Shown here piece by piece: positions 44,880-56,069 of a stretch of 64,000 nucleotides of DNA. Both the position numbers and the translations under genes were made by a program. A model generated the notes under the pieces. It searched no databases. It had not been told where the DNA came from and saw only the letters and a program-made list of their open reading frames with translations. This DNA comes from Escarpia spicata (lineage: Eukaryota; Annelida; Polychaeta; Sabellida; Siboglinidae): assembly GCA_963995525.1 (NCBI GenBank), contig OZ023206.1, forward strand, positions 66,673,823-66,737,822, read 5' to 3'. Positions within the stretch are counted from its first letter, which is position 1. Each line of letters starts with the position of its first letter.

Positions 44880-45330
44880 TTAAATAGATGCAGCCTGTCC
44901 CATTGTCAACGGATTGCAGCACGTTCTCTGAGAAAACTGCTGCCCCCTTTCCACTTAGATGTACCTATCTTCCCTTCCAACAAAGTATCCCCATAAATCT
45001 ACGAATCCCACCCCCTCTTCTTACACATCTGTTCAACTAGTGCATTGATCGCCATCCCCTTGCAGTTTCTATATGTTGGCCCCCTTCCTCCCATTACTGG
45101 CAAAATTCCTGAGAGAATAATCTGTTCGACTCTTGTCTTCTTTAACTTCCTCACTAACTATCTGTATTTTTGTACTATCCCAGTTGTTCCCTCCCTGTCT
45201 GCATTATTTGTCCCTACGTGTACTAGTATAGACCCTCCCTTGCCTTGCCCCAATACCTTCTCTACCCTTTCAGTCACATGTTCTATCCTAGCCCCCGGCA
45301 AACAAACAACAACGTCCTCCCCTTCGCTTA
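44880..45330 (-). pseudogene. LINE copy C: ORF1 SGNH esterase, frameshifted
   Basis: Read on the minus strand, HVTERVEKVLGQGKGGSILV, then HVGTNNADREGTT and EQIILSGILPVMGGRGPTY match the esterase segment of copy A (17884-18258). A stop replaces one residue near 45160 and a frameshift follows near 45020. SGNH esterases occur in ORF1 of many CR1-group elements; their substrate is not settled. Confidence 0.85.
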
Positions 45331-45960
45331 GTGTCTTATCCGTCTTTCTAAGAATGGAGGTGAAACATAACGTATAAGGAAAATGAGCTAATAATACCGG
45401 TGTACAAAATAATAGTTAGGCCTCATTTAGAATATTGTATTCAAGCGTGGAGGCCATATCGCAGGAAGGACATAGGTATGCTAGGAAGAGTACAGAGGCG
45501 AGCAACTAAACTGATGTCAAAACTGAGGGATCTTAGTTACGAAATACGCCTAAAAAATGTGGTTTAACGACACTAGAGACCAGATAGAAGTGTTTAAAAT
45601 ATTGAATGGTTATGAAAATATTTATAGAATTTTTTTTTTCTCAGTTAAGAAAGATAGAAGGACTAGAGGACATGAAGTTACATTAGTAAATGAGCAGTGT
45701 AGATTATATATAAGATAGTTCTCATTCTCACAAAGGATTGTAAATGAATGGAACAGATTATATCCTGATTGTGTTGGTGCTAGTAGCGTGAATATGTTTT
45801 AAAATAAAATTGACACATACCTGAAAAGGGTGGGATACACGTAGATAAACAGTATTGGACTCTCGATATGCCAAAAGGCTTCCTTGTCCAGCTGCCATCT
45901 AGAGTTAATTTTCTGGATGGCAATCTTCTTAAATCTTGTTAAATTGCTGTGTATCAAAGT

Positions 45961-47160
45961 TTTCAAAGCATTACTTTCACACGTTGACGATGTCAAATTT
46001 CTGTTTTAATCACAAGCTTCTATGCATATGTACAATAATACGACATTAATAAACAGAATATAACTAAACACTGAACATGTCAGCTATCTTTAGAAAGTAC
46101 TGCATTTCCCATCCCAGTAAACTGTGTTTTAACACACGTGTTACAGAGCTGATCTGTAAATTCACCAAAAAGAGGTCAACTAGTTAAAGACATTATTCAT
46201 TCTGTTAGAAGCAATGTTATGGATACCCTTGAAACATTGCATTCCTTCTGGACTATTACTTACATATATATGTTCTTGTCATTACACGTTGTAGTTACAT
46301 TACAGTGGTTAGTACGTGCCCGTTGTTTCAGTTAACGTGGAATAATGAATAAACTTGGGATAGGGTCAGGACAATTTATTTTCCAAAAAACTACCACTGG
46401 ACCCAGTGTCTGATAGCATCTACTGTGAATACACAGTGTCTTAACCAACACAGCAGCCACAAGTAGCATCCACGAATTTGGCACAATCTTGAGACAGCCC
46501 GATGAACTGGTCATATCAGGTTCCTCACGTAATGCTGACTATTCCCTCTAGTGGAGAATCAGCCCTGTGTTAAATTTAGCTTTCATTTCAAGTTGTTGTA
46601 AAAGTTTACTTTTCGGTACCCTGATAGGTTGGAGCATTAGTAACATTTTTGGTCCGAGTGTATAACTATGATCCCCCTGGGGGAGCCGTGGTGGGCACCT
46701 TTAAGCAGCAATCTTGAAATGGCCCTAACATATGAACCGTTCACCCTACATCAACGTGTTATGTCTCAATGGATTCGAATTTTGGAGTAGCAATTTGTAT
46801 GTCGAATACAGTTCTTGCGTAGAGGCAGCCACATTGACGCCATTTGCAAAAAACGTAAAATCATGTAATTTTCAAGACACTTTTCCTAACTATTTCAACT
46901 CGTAGCCAATTCATTTAACCCAAAACATCGCCTGACCTACACGAATTTACAAAAGAAACCCCGAACTCCTGCACACTAAAAAGAATTAATAGTATATGTG
47001 AGAAAGTAACACATTTGTAAGTTTATTGCTATCACGTTAAATCAATGTCAACATTACGACACCTGGCGGACTATTTCTAATTAATTTATCAACCATTCAT
47101 TGGACATCAACGTATGTTTCCAGAAATTCGTTGTGAGAGTACCAACGTTTAGCTGATGTA
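45961..47160. other. Non-coding; partial segmental duplication with 62330-62520
   Basis: There is no gene. The segment at about 46390-46560 (AGCCACAAGTAGC, GAGACAGCCCGATGAACTGG, TCATATCAGGTTCC) matches 62350-62520, which lies upstream of the second LRR exon. It therefore belongs to the duplicated host-gene unit. The rest is unremarkable. Confidence 0.6.
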
Positions 47161-47336
47161 TTTACTGTCTAACACAGACTTAGCCTGGCTCCGCTGCTTC
47201 ACAAGGTGCAATATACTTGGCTGCGCCCAAGTTGCTCGCCAAAAATAATAATAAAAATGAAACATGACCCATCCCTGCAGCTCCCACCACCCTCACCCCT
47301 CACTGAGTCACCTCCTCTTCCCACTTGGCGCCTCCA
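47161..47336 (+). repeat. DIRS left terminal repeat
   Basis: Tip TTTACTGTCTAACACAGACT (complemented in the internal region), then 47184-47336, which is the inverted partner of 51888-52032: GGTGCAATATACTTGGCTGC and AAACATGACCCATC.CTGCAG. Confidence 0.93.
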
Positions 47337-47529
47337 TTGTTTAAGTCTCGCATTTAATTTGCTCCGTTCAGTTTCCTTTGTGAGCAGTTATTTTACTCTT
47401 TTGGGGTTAATTTACGGTTTATCGTTTCGCTTATCACTTCTGAATTAATGTGATAACTTTTATCCCCAGTTTTCATTTAGTCTTATTAGCTGTTGTTACC
47501 CTCCGCCTTTACAATCCACGGCAAATGTA

Positions 47530-48998
47530 ATGGCGAACCGCTCGCGACCACGCCACCAGAGAAAGTGCCCCGTCTGCACTAGACTGATGCGCGGCGGCGA
47601 TAATCACCAGAACAAATGTCGCTCTTGTCACGGCTGTACCGTCGACAACAAGTGCGACGTTTGTTCGAATTGGACAGGTAAACTCTGGGCTGGAATCGTC
47701 GACCGTACGAAAGCCCGACTTGCCAGGAAACGCCGCTCCGTTTCTGAGACACAGACGTCTGCCAACCACTTGCCACCGTCAGCACTCGGTGACACGCGCA
47801 GTCACAAGGGTCCACGGTCACGGACTTCTTGCATTTCTAGTGGTAACTTTCGTGGGTTTTCTCCGGTGCTGTCTCCGGAAAATGCCCAGGAACTCGGCCG
47901 TGAGTCCGTGATGGAAGAAATTATGCGCTTGCTTCGCGAGCAACGGACACTACAAACCATCGGCGTCGCAACTGGCTACGACGTAAGTAGCGCGCCAAGT
48001 AGGCCCCCTTGTGCTCCCGGAGGCCCAGCTATGACCTGGGCGGTTGACGGAACTGTCCGGACAAATGTCCCAACAGTTGGATCCCACGTAGTGGAATCCG
48101 AGCACACACCCGGCAGTCCATACCAGTGGACGTATGCCGGCACCCCGGCTCAGGGCGGAAAACCGGAGACAATTCTCCGGGAAACCCGTCTTCGGACCGA
48201 AACCGGAGACCCGGCCGAGCCTCCGGAGCCGGAGGGAAACCCGAGACGCGACGACGTTCGGCGCAAAACGCCGAACCAAGGGGGAATTCCCCAGACATGC
48301 GGCGCGCAATACCGACCCGGAGAACCGGCAGGGCAGTCGGTCCCAGGACAGCACATGCGATCCCCATACACGAGGTCCCTTCAGGCTACACACGCCTGTT
48401 GTCGTCCGCAGCTGCCGGTTCGGCCCGGCAGCATGACGCGTCCCGGCACATTACCGCCAACGACAATTTTTTCATGCCGTTCTCGTGTTCTGGCACTGAC
48501 CACACCGTTCGAACGGCGGACGACGATCCACATTGCAACTGTCCATGTTCGGAAGACGAGGGTGAATGGAGTTCCGTCGAGGGACAGCTCCCCGATACGG
48601 CCACGCAACCGGTCGCCGTACCGCCGGACGAACAATGTGACACGATGTCATACACCGATCGGATCAACCTGGCCCGCGCATTTCTATCTGACGAATTACC
48701 GGCATCTGATAGTCTCGTCCCCAGTAAAGTGCCACGTTTGTCTTCGCTGACACAGGCAGATTATGCAATCCCAGTTGTCCCCCCGCATAGATTCCCATTT
48801 TCTGAGGCCATGAAAAACCACTTCCAGAAAATCCACCAGGAGTTACAACCCCCTCCAGTGGGCAAATCACACCGTTTTGCCTCAGTCCCTCGCTCCAGGG
48901 AGGCCATGTACTCCCCTTTAGAGCTACCCTCCACAGAATTTAAGCTTTCCCGGGACTCAGCTTTCGTGGATAAGGGCTTCACCGACATTTCTCGTTAA
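47530..48998 (+). pseudogene. DIRS gag-like protein, one frameshift
   Basis: Frame 1 opens with MANRSRPRHQRKCPVCTRLM and a cysteine/histidine-rich zinc-binding head (CPVC, CRSCHGC, CDVC) within the first 50 residues, typical of DIRS gag. The conserved C-terminal gag part appears in another frame up to 48998 (LARAFLSDELPASD, FSEAMKNHFQKIHQELQPP, DSAFVDKGFTDISR). A frame change therefore lies somewhere around 48390-48600. The intervening proline/arginine-rich, GC-rich stretch is open in several frames, which makes the exact point hard to place. The protein would coat the element RNA. Confidence 0.75.
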
Positions 48999-49199
48999 CA
49001 GCTGGGGGGAGCACACCAGCCATTGGACACGGAACCAAGCTATTTCCGTGACCTTGCGGCCATGTCACGGCGACGTGTGTGTGTCTCCTCCTTCCAGGAT
49101 TGGACAGGAGCAGCCCTGAATCGTTCAATTCAAGGCTTCATTGATCACGTGGGCGTAGGAAACGTTACTACTACTGAATCCCTATTGCAACAACTGAGG

Positions 49200-50569
49200 G
49201 CAACATTGGGTAACATCCATCGATCTTGTGGATGCCTATTTCCACATTCCCATCCACAGGGGTTATCGAAAATTCCTTCGTTTTCAGACTCGGGACGCCA
49301 TATACCAATTCAGAGCTCTGCCGTTTGGCCTCTCCAGCACCCTGGGTATTCACCAAGATTATGGCAGAGATCAAAGTGCTGGTGCATGTGATGGGCATCA
49401 ATCTCTGTCAGTACCTGGACGACTGGCTGATATTCTCGACTTCTCGAGATCAGTGCCTCCAAGACACTGTACAAGTGCTCAGTCTCTGTCACACGATGGG
49501 CCTCCTGATTCACGAGAAGAAGTCGGACTTGATTCCCACACAGAAGTTCATTTTTCTGGGATATCAGTTCGATCTGATTTCCTTCCAAGTGACTCCAACA
49601 TCAGAATGATATCACAAAATCAAGGAGCTGATTCGCTCATTTCTTCTCCGACAGGGAGAACGTGCTCGTACATGGCAGATCCTACTAGGTCTGTTTGCCG
49701 CAACAGAAAAATTGGTTCCTCTGGGACGTCTGCACACCCGCGAAACCCAACATTGCATCTCTCAACATTGGGATTTCAATGCATCAACCAACAACTTGTG
49801 GATACCTCTTTCCCCTACTGCGGAGGAGGATCTCAAATGGTGGATGTCGGGACACAATGTTCTGAGGGGATCTCTGGTTACCCCGAAGGACCCAGACACA
49901 CAGTTATTCACGGATGCATCAAGCATCGGCTGGGGTGCACATTGGAACTCATTGACGGTCTCCGGTGTATGGACAACAACCGAGAAAGCACTTCACATCA
50001 ATGGGCTCGAGTTGGAAGCCATACACAAAGCCGTGCTCCACTGGCTGAGGAAGCTTACAGGCCTCACAGTCCTTGTTGCGTCGGACAACTCCACTGTAGT
50101 GTCCTATGTCAACAAGCAGGGCGGAACACGGTCAATATCGCTGTGCAGACGGACCAAGAGGCTGCTTCTCATGTGTCAGACCAACCGGATAGTGCTACGG
50201 GCACGCCACATTCCCGAGAGATTGAATGTTCTTGCAGACGTCCTGTCGCGCCCAGCCCAGATGTCCGGTACAGAGTGGTCTCTACACCCCTCTGTCTTCC
50301 GGGCGCTCACACTGGAATGGGGAATCCCCTTGTTGGATCTATTTGCAACGAGGTGGAACCACAAGCTCTCCCTGTTTGTGTCCCCCCTTCCAGATCCATC
50401 AGCCATGGAAGTAGACTCACTATCAATGAGCTGGAAGACACTGTGGGCGTACGCTTACCCACCACCAACTCTGTTGCCGCAAGTTCTCGAGAAGGTCCAA
50501 CGAGACCAGTGCGAACTGATCCTCGTTGCCCCTCGCTGGCCCAAGCAATCTGATTTCTTCTCCTCTTAG
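49200..50569 (+). pseudogene. DIRS reverse transcriptase and RNase H, two lesions
   Basis: The RT starts with VDAYFHIPIHRGYRKFLRFQ near 49225 in one frame and shifts near 49340 into the frame that carries VFTKIMAEIK and the catalytic CQYLDDWLIFS at about 49405-49440. A TGA at about 49607 is the only stop before 50569. RNase H residues are visible: TDASSIGWGAHW, NGLELEAIHKA, VASDNSTVVSYVNKQGG and LNVLADVLSR. The following part (VFRALTLEWGIPLLDLFAT, LWAYAYPPPTLLPQVL) is conserved after RNase H in DIRS elements. Whether it corresponds to the methyltransferase-like domain described there is not clear from sequence alone. Confidence 0.88.
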
Positions 50570-50672
50570 GGATGTTGGTGGAATCGCCTCTACAGAAACC
50601 TAACATCCCCCAGTTACTGTCACAACCACGAGGACTAATCCATCGCGATCCCTCCAAACTCCAGCTACACGC

Positions 50673-51667
50673 GTGGAGAGTATCCGGGATGCCCTCTGCA
50701 GCAGAGGCTTTTCGGTTGACGTTGCCTCCCGCGCCTCCAGACCTCAACGAAACTCTACTCTGGCAATCTACGAGTCCAAGTGGAGGATCTTCTCTACTTG
50801 GAGCAGCACACAACAGATTAATCCACTCTCGGCTACTGAGAGTGTAGTCTCCGGTTTTCTCCTCTATCTTCACACAGAGAAACACTTGGCAATTTCGACC
50901 ATTGAAGGCTATCAAATGGCAATTGTAAACGCCCTTTCCCAGAATGGAATCTTGCCTTGGTTCTATCGGCCCTAACCAAGCCCCCATTTGAACCCTTGTG
51001 CAATGCCTCTAATAAACTGTTAACATGGAAAACAGTTTTTCTCATCGCTCTTGCCTCAGGCAAACGGAGAAGCGAGATTCATGCCTTTGAACACACCCGT
51101 TTACAACGGACTGCAAGCTGGACAGAGGTTACATTACGAGTGGGACTGTCCTTTCTGTCGAAAACTCAAGTGTTGGGCAAAGGTCCCAAATTTGTGCTTT
51201 CTTGCACGATCCCAGCACTGGACAATCACTTAAGCGATGGGATGGCCGAAGACAGACTATTGTGCCCTGTCCGAGCTTTGCGATTCTACCTTGAAAGGTC
51301 GATGCCATGGAGGGAGAACAAACGTCTCCTCTTTGTTTCTTTCAAACCAGGACATAAATCAGATATTGTTCCATCCACAATCTCAGGTTGGATTCGCAAA
51401 ACCATTATGGAATGTTATGCACAATCCCCTACTACTCTCCTTGAGTACCATCGGGTTAAAACACACCAGGTACGATCTATGGCTGCGTCCCTTGCATTCC
51501 ACAGACAGGCATCCATGGAGCAGATCCTACGAGCCGGTATCTGGCACTGTCATAACACTTTCACAGATTTTTATCTGAAGGACCTACCCCTCTACTCCTC
51601 TGATATCATTCAGCTAGGCCCAATAGTGGCTACAGAGTCTATTCTGCCACCAACAGGAGATCATTAG
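50673..51667 (+). pseudogene. DIRS tyrosine recombinase, one frameshift
   Basis: The N-terminal core-binding part is in frame at 50673-50975 (LAIYESKWRIFSTW, KHLAISTIEGYQMAIVNALS). The catalytic part is in another frame at 50957-51667. Catalytic residues of the family are present: the first Arg in ALASGKRRSEIHAF, the HXXR box in VKTHQVRSMAASLAF, a Trp/His segment in GIWHCHNTFTDFYL, and the presumed nucleophilic Tyr in FTDFYL. The recombinase replaces an integrase in DIRS elements by inserting a circular DNA intermediate. The catalytic domain itself looks undamaged. Confidence 0.9.
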
Positions 51668-51709
51668 AAGTAGCTTTGTCTATATCCCACCATCCATTCA
51701 TCTAGATTC

Positions 51710-51830
51710 TGCACCTTGTGAAGCGACGGAGCCAGGCTAAGTCTGTGTTAGGCAGTAAATTCTATATTTTTAGAATAAAAATATGTATTTACAAGTAACA
51801 TACTTACCTGGCTCCGTCACTTCACCATAT
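51710..51830 (+). repeat. DIRS internal complementary region
   Basis: 51710-51759 is the complement of the left tip 47161-47210, and 51760 to about 51830 is the complement of the right tip (about 52010-52079). The join between halves is TAAA/TTCTATA. This region is thought to template completion of the circular DNA. Confidence 0.93.
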
Positions 51831-51887
51831 TACCCTCCCTCCTTCCCCGCTATTGGGAGATAACCTATCACTGTACAACCCTGTTAG

Positions 51888-52079
51888 CCAAGTGGGAAGA
51901 GGGGGTGACTCAGTGAGGGGTGAGGGTGGTGGGAGCTGCAGAGATGGGTCATGTTTCATTTTTGTTATTATTTTTGGCGAGCAACTTGGGCGCAGCCAAG
52001 TATATTGCACCTAGTGAAACGACGGAGCCAGGTAAGTATGTTACTTGTAAATACATATTTTAATTAAAAAAATATAGAA
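51888..52079 (+). repeat. DIRS right terminal repeat
   Basis: Inverted partner of 47184-47336, followed by the right tip (GGTAAGTATGTTACTTGTAA, then AATATAGAA). The tip contains a strong splice-donor-like CCAG|GTAAGTA. Confidence 0.93.
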
Positions 52080-52082
52080 TTT

Positions 52083-53833
52083 TGTGCGTAAATGCAACCA
52101 GCCACTTCACGATCCATATAAGGCATGCTCATGAATATTCGGGACTGTCCGTCTGACTTCGATTAGCTACGCCGAGTTAATAGATGTAAGAAATACATCA
52201 TCAACATGTGTATACATGGATTAGTCATCACCATGCGAATGAGTCGTGACCGATAAAATTATTAAAATGAAATGTGGACCAGCTGCTGTTTATATCACAG
52301 ATTCAGCAAAGAAAAGAAGGAAAATATATGGAATAAACAGAACATGAACATAGCGACAGTTCATGACAGACAGATTGATTTAAAAGAAAAAACACCACTT
52401 CTCCATGCACGAAGCCGCTGATGGCAACGCTGATGTAATATTGAATGATTGGCATTGTTTTTGTTGGAATATAAAATCTATGGTACTATCATGTTCCTTT
52501 TTCACCAAGTACATCTGGCTGTACATTTTTAAGTGAAGTCTTAAAGAAACATTTAAATAACAGAAACTCACAGAAGCCGAGAAACATTGAATAATGAAAC
52601 CATTTTATTAGAACCATAAATTCAGCTGCTATATTCATAAGCAGTCTAAATACATTATACATCACTAAAGTAATTGACAGTATTAAAATAGGATAGGTGG
52701 TTATGTACTTTCCTATCTACATAAGGTTTAATTTTCGTTTGAAAAATGTAGATCTATAAAGAGCATAACATTATTTTCGACAAAATATTGAAATATATTG
52801 CATCAGTGTAAAAACATATTTTATTTTGTACTGGGAGTGCAAGATGACAAATAAAAAACTAGTTATCAGAAATTCCACTTATCAGTATTGTCATGGGTCC
52901 CTGGAAGTTTGCCCTTGTGCACTGTATATTTTCCTTTATTCTTGCTCTAATAATTAATGTTGTATATAAGTATACATATGGGCCATTCTCGTGAAAAGTG
53001 TACAGTAACGGTAAAGTAACATGTCAATAATAAATGTTTAATTTGTTTTTAGCGAGTACTATTATTATCAAATGTGCTATTCACGTGAAGCTGTGCAACT
53101 TGATCTGATCTATTATTAGATTTAAAAAAATATTCATGGATAAAAACTTATATATACTAGAGTGAACATCTGCTGGTGTCCAAAATTTGTGCATCGCGAA
53201 ATTCGTGGCAACACGCTATTGTGTACTTCTTAACAAACCTAAAACGTTTACATTGAATGAAGACATGCCAGCCAGGTTTAATAACAATCGTAGCTATAGC
53301 ATTAAAAACACTCTGTGAACATACGAATCTCACATTTTCATGTTTTGGTTCAAATAAGTGGGGAAGCGGGGACTTTTTAAAAACGGCTGACTGCAATTTG
53401 GAAAGGCAAGACCCGTAGACACACATACCCAAATCCCAGATTTTGGCAACAAAATTACATCCACGACCAGGTTAATCCTCTTGCTGTGTTTGCATATGCT
53501 AATATTTTAGTGTGCATTTTCGTTCACTGCATGTAAAATACTGGACAATGCAGTTTTACTAACTAGAAAGGCGAGACCCTTGCCTAAGCTATGTTAGTTA
53601 CAGTAATAGATACTAGACAGACTCAGTGACAGTCCCAGCGACAGCTGACACCGACTGCAGCCATCCACGCCGGTAGACGTTATAATTATATTTAATCGAA
53701 ACGTTATTCGGCTGACGATATTGGGAAGCAGGATAAATAAACAATGCATACGCTTTGTACACTGATAAAATAGCTGTCAATATACACGTCTACAAATTGT
53801 TTATTTACAATGCCATTGCATGAATCAACTCAC
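52083..53833. other. Non-coding, no gene seen
   Basis: AT-rich sequence, probably intronic or intergenic. Minus-strand frames at 52380-52571 and 53157-53432 have no recognisable domain. Confidence 0.5.
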
Positions 53834-53870
53834 CTCGGAATCAGACATGTTAGTTGTGTGTGTGACGTCA
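53834..53870 (-). promoter_or_regulatory. Candidate minus-strand first exon start with CRE-like site
   Basis: On the minus strand, ATGTCTGATTCCGAG (53848-53834) encodes MSDSE and is followed at once by a strong GTGAGT splice donor. A perfect palindromic TGACGTCA, the CREB/ATF consensus, lies 15 bp upstream of the ATG at 53863-53870. This is the pattern of a promoter with a very short coding first exon. No downstream exon was identified, so the gene is unproven. Confidence 0.3.
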
Positions 53871-54342
53871 ACGGTCTTTGTGTGGTTCACTGCGTGTGCA
53901 TGAATATTCACTATAATCGGGCTGCAGAATTAATCATCCACGTGGCAACAAGCTCAAAATGATTTGCGTAAACACAATTGTTTATCGGCTTTTTACACAG
54001 ATAACACCAAAATTATGCATAAACATGCAAGACATAAGTAAAAGAGAAAGTACTTACGGGAAATTAATACGTTTTGATACGGTACACCTCTAATGTATAT
54101 TAGCTTACAAAGAATCCCTTTAAGTGATGCATTTAGCAAAAACAATTTGATTGAAACATTGCCCATTTTCGCTTATTGTACTTTACAGATAATACTACAT
54201 ATTATGTATAAATATTTTAGCAATTTTAAATAAAATTTTTGAAATGTGGGTGATAAATTGTCAAAAACGAAATATTACCACTAAAGGTAGTCTAATAACA
54301 ATGTTCCAACTTTGTTGCTAATTGCTGCTGTTTCTCCTTCAG

Positions 54343-54423
54343 CTTGAGTGGTGAGTTGGACATCCATGTCATGAAGCAGCTGTTTGACTCTCTGAAGCAG
54401 AACATGTCAGTCCAGGAACTAAA
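54343..54423 (+). CDS. LRR exon 1 of an NLR-like gene (81 bp)
   Basis: An exon bounded by a polypyrimidine-AG acceptor (TTTCTCCTTCAG, ending 54342) and a consensus GTAAGT donor at 54424. Translated in the only open frame it gives a ribonuclease-inhibitor-type leucine-rich repeat: LSGELDIHVMKQLFDSLKQN and MSVQEL. The exon starts and ends in phase 2, so it can be duplicated or skipped without changing frame. The product would be one solenoid turn of an LRR domain, as in NLR immune receptors or related proteins. It is three bases shorter than its partner at 62908-62991, losing one residue next to the conserved Asn position. No NACHT or other domain lies in the window. Confidence 0.8.
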
Positions 54424-54870
54424 GTAAGTACACATCATTTTACGTAATGCTATGTTCACTTTTGATCTGGGGTGATCTCAGGTTAAGTCGCAAACCTACA
54501 CTATGATGACCTCATTGATATTCGTCAGTGTTTCTGTGTTCATTTTATTGTATTTATATTACATTTTATTTATATTGTAAATATGTTGGTTAGCAATAAC
54601 TAAGATAACTATAGATTGTGGTTGAGAAAATTGCAGAAATAGAGATTCGAAGGCCTATTAGTGGAGTGTATAAAGAACATTTCCTTTCTATGGCGAGATG
54701 GGTGACCAAACTAATGTTGATTCGGATTCAGTCTGAACGTGTGGGATTGTGAAACTGGAATCAACCCATCTTACAGGTGAAAACATTTATACTGGTTTAG
54801 GATTTGATTCGAAACGAGTGTAAATCTGAAATGAGTGAACACAACCTTATATGGTAAAGTGTGGCAAGTC
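54424..54870 (+). repeat. Intron segment duplicated at 62992-63470
   Basis: The sequence after the donor matches that after the second LRR exon throughout: GTAAGTACACATCATTT, ACATTTC.TTCTATGgCGAGA-like blocks, CAGTCTGAACGTGT, GTGAAACTGGAATCAACCCA and GGATTTGATTCGAAA. Divergence is substantial, so the duplication is old. Confidence 0.88.
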
Positions 54871-54949
54871 AAGCATTTTTAGTCCTTTGGGCCGAAGGTC
54901 CAACGGACTATTGCCATCACTCTGCATCCGCCGTCTGCCGTTAACTGCG

Positions 54950-55395
54950 TATCTCAGAAACCGTTCAGCAACTTTTTCTCAAATTTTACATAGACATATC
55001 TTTGGGCACTGCCACTATACACGAAAAATCTGTATTTGATTGAATAATTCTAAGGGCTCCCTAGGGCATCCAAGGGCCCAAAAACTAATAAAAAAACTCC
55101 ATTGTGCTTATTTTTTCAAAAAACTGTTCAGTGACTTTTTATCTAATTTTGCATATACAATTCATGTGGTAGTGTCACTGTACACAAGAAATCTGTATTT
55201 GATTGAATCATTCTAAGGGCACCTAATGACCCCCAAAAAATGACCCCAAAACTGGAACATTTTCACATTTTGCCTATTTTTTCAAAACTCTTCAGTGACT
55301 TTTTCTCTAATTTTGCATATACATTTCATGTGGTAGTGCCATTATACACAATAAATCTGTATTTGATTGAATCATTCTAAGGGCACCAAAGGTCC
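54950..55395 (+). repeat. Tandem units, about 165 bp, three copies
   Basis: Units at about 54955, 55120 and 55285, each with AACTgTTCAG.gACTTTTTcT and AATCTGTATTTGATTGAATC, then TTCTAAGGGC.CC. A single unit of the same family lies at 21350-21490 and a partial one at 60410-60460. Confidence 0.9.
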
Positions 55396-56069
55396 CTTAA
55401 AATGCTAAATTTGCTAACTAAATTGTCCACTGCAGTAGCAGCTCTATCTGGCTTACAGTCCTTTCCTCAACTAATCCCTTTTCCTACAACATCTGTCACA
55501 TGCACAGACTGTGCAGGTTGGCAGAGTTCCAAGTGACCCACTCCACCCCCCACCTCACTGTCCAGGAAGGGTCACTACCTTATGGAAACTGACTAATATG
55601 TAATTGGTCACTTGCAGAGGCTTGTGTCAACAGCTTTTAGACCAGTTCAGCCAGCTTGCAGTAGCATCTTTCTGCCTGGCTAAAGAACAGGGGGATACTG
55701 CCCCTTGGACAGTGACAGGTGCTAATCCACCCTCTGACCAAACAGTAGTCTTGGACAATGCCAGCTGCATGGTTTCTTCATTAATTAGCACTGTTAGGTA
55801 AATGACACATTTGGATCACAACTTAGGCATTGGGTCTTTTATGTGGTTTATTATATATTGTAGATTGAAAACAATCTATGAGACAGCTGTTTCTTAATAA
55901 TGTGTTATAGATAAAGCGTCTGGTGTCAGAAAACTGTAATTTATTGTAATTGAATGTCTGCTAATTAGGCTGTATAATATGATGTAATTGAACTGCATAA
56001 GAAGTCTGGTTTAATTTGCATTAGTATCTCATTTTGCTCATTTTGCGTGAATGGTCTCTTTATGGGGTC
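55396..56069. repeat. Composite of dispersed repeats, no gene
   Basis: Contains blocks shared with 21.6-24.1 kb: TAATTGGTCAC..GCAG..GCTTGTGTCAACAG near 55597, and an inverted TGTCTGCTAATTAGGCTGT near 55955. The frame at 55604-55801 has no recognised domain. Confidence 0.6.

Larger units (their letters stand above)
42798..45960 (+). mobile_element. CR1-like LINE copy C with inverted 5' part (twin-priming structure)
   Basis: Two pieces of the same LINE family in opposite orientation. From 42798 to about 45370 the sequence reads on the minus strand from the ORF1 esterase (right) through endonuclease and linker to the middle of RT (left). From about 45371 to 45960 it reads on the plus strand as the RT C terminus and 3' UTR, ending with TTCTTAAATCTTGTTAAAT. 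Compared with copy B, about 280 bp of RT are missing between the pieces. Many stops and frameshifts are present. Confidence 0.85.
47161..52082 (+). mobile_element. DIRS1-type tyrosine-recombinase retrotransposon
   Basis: A 4.9-kb element with the specific DIRS architecture. It has inverted terminal repeats (47184-47336 and 51888-52032), non-repeated outer tips, and an internal complementary region (51710-51830). The left half of that region is the complement of the left tip and its right half is the complement of the right tip. Plus-strand reading frames give gag, RT, RNase H and tyrosine recombinase. No target duplication is seen; a shared TTT lies at both junctions, as expected for recombinase integration. 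Frameshifts in gag, RT and the recombinase leave this copy defective. Confidence 0.93.

Noticed and set aside
48029..48393. Overlapping frames on both strands in the GC-rich part of the DIRS gag
   Set aside because: GC-rich sequence with few stop codons leaves many frames open; only the plus-strand frames have gag-like ends.
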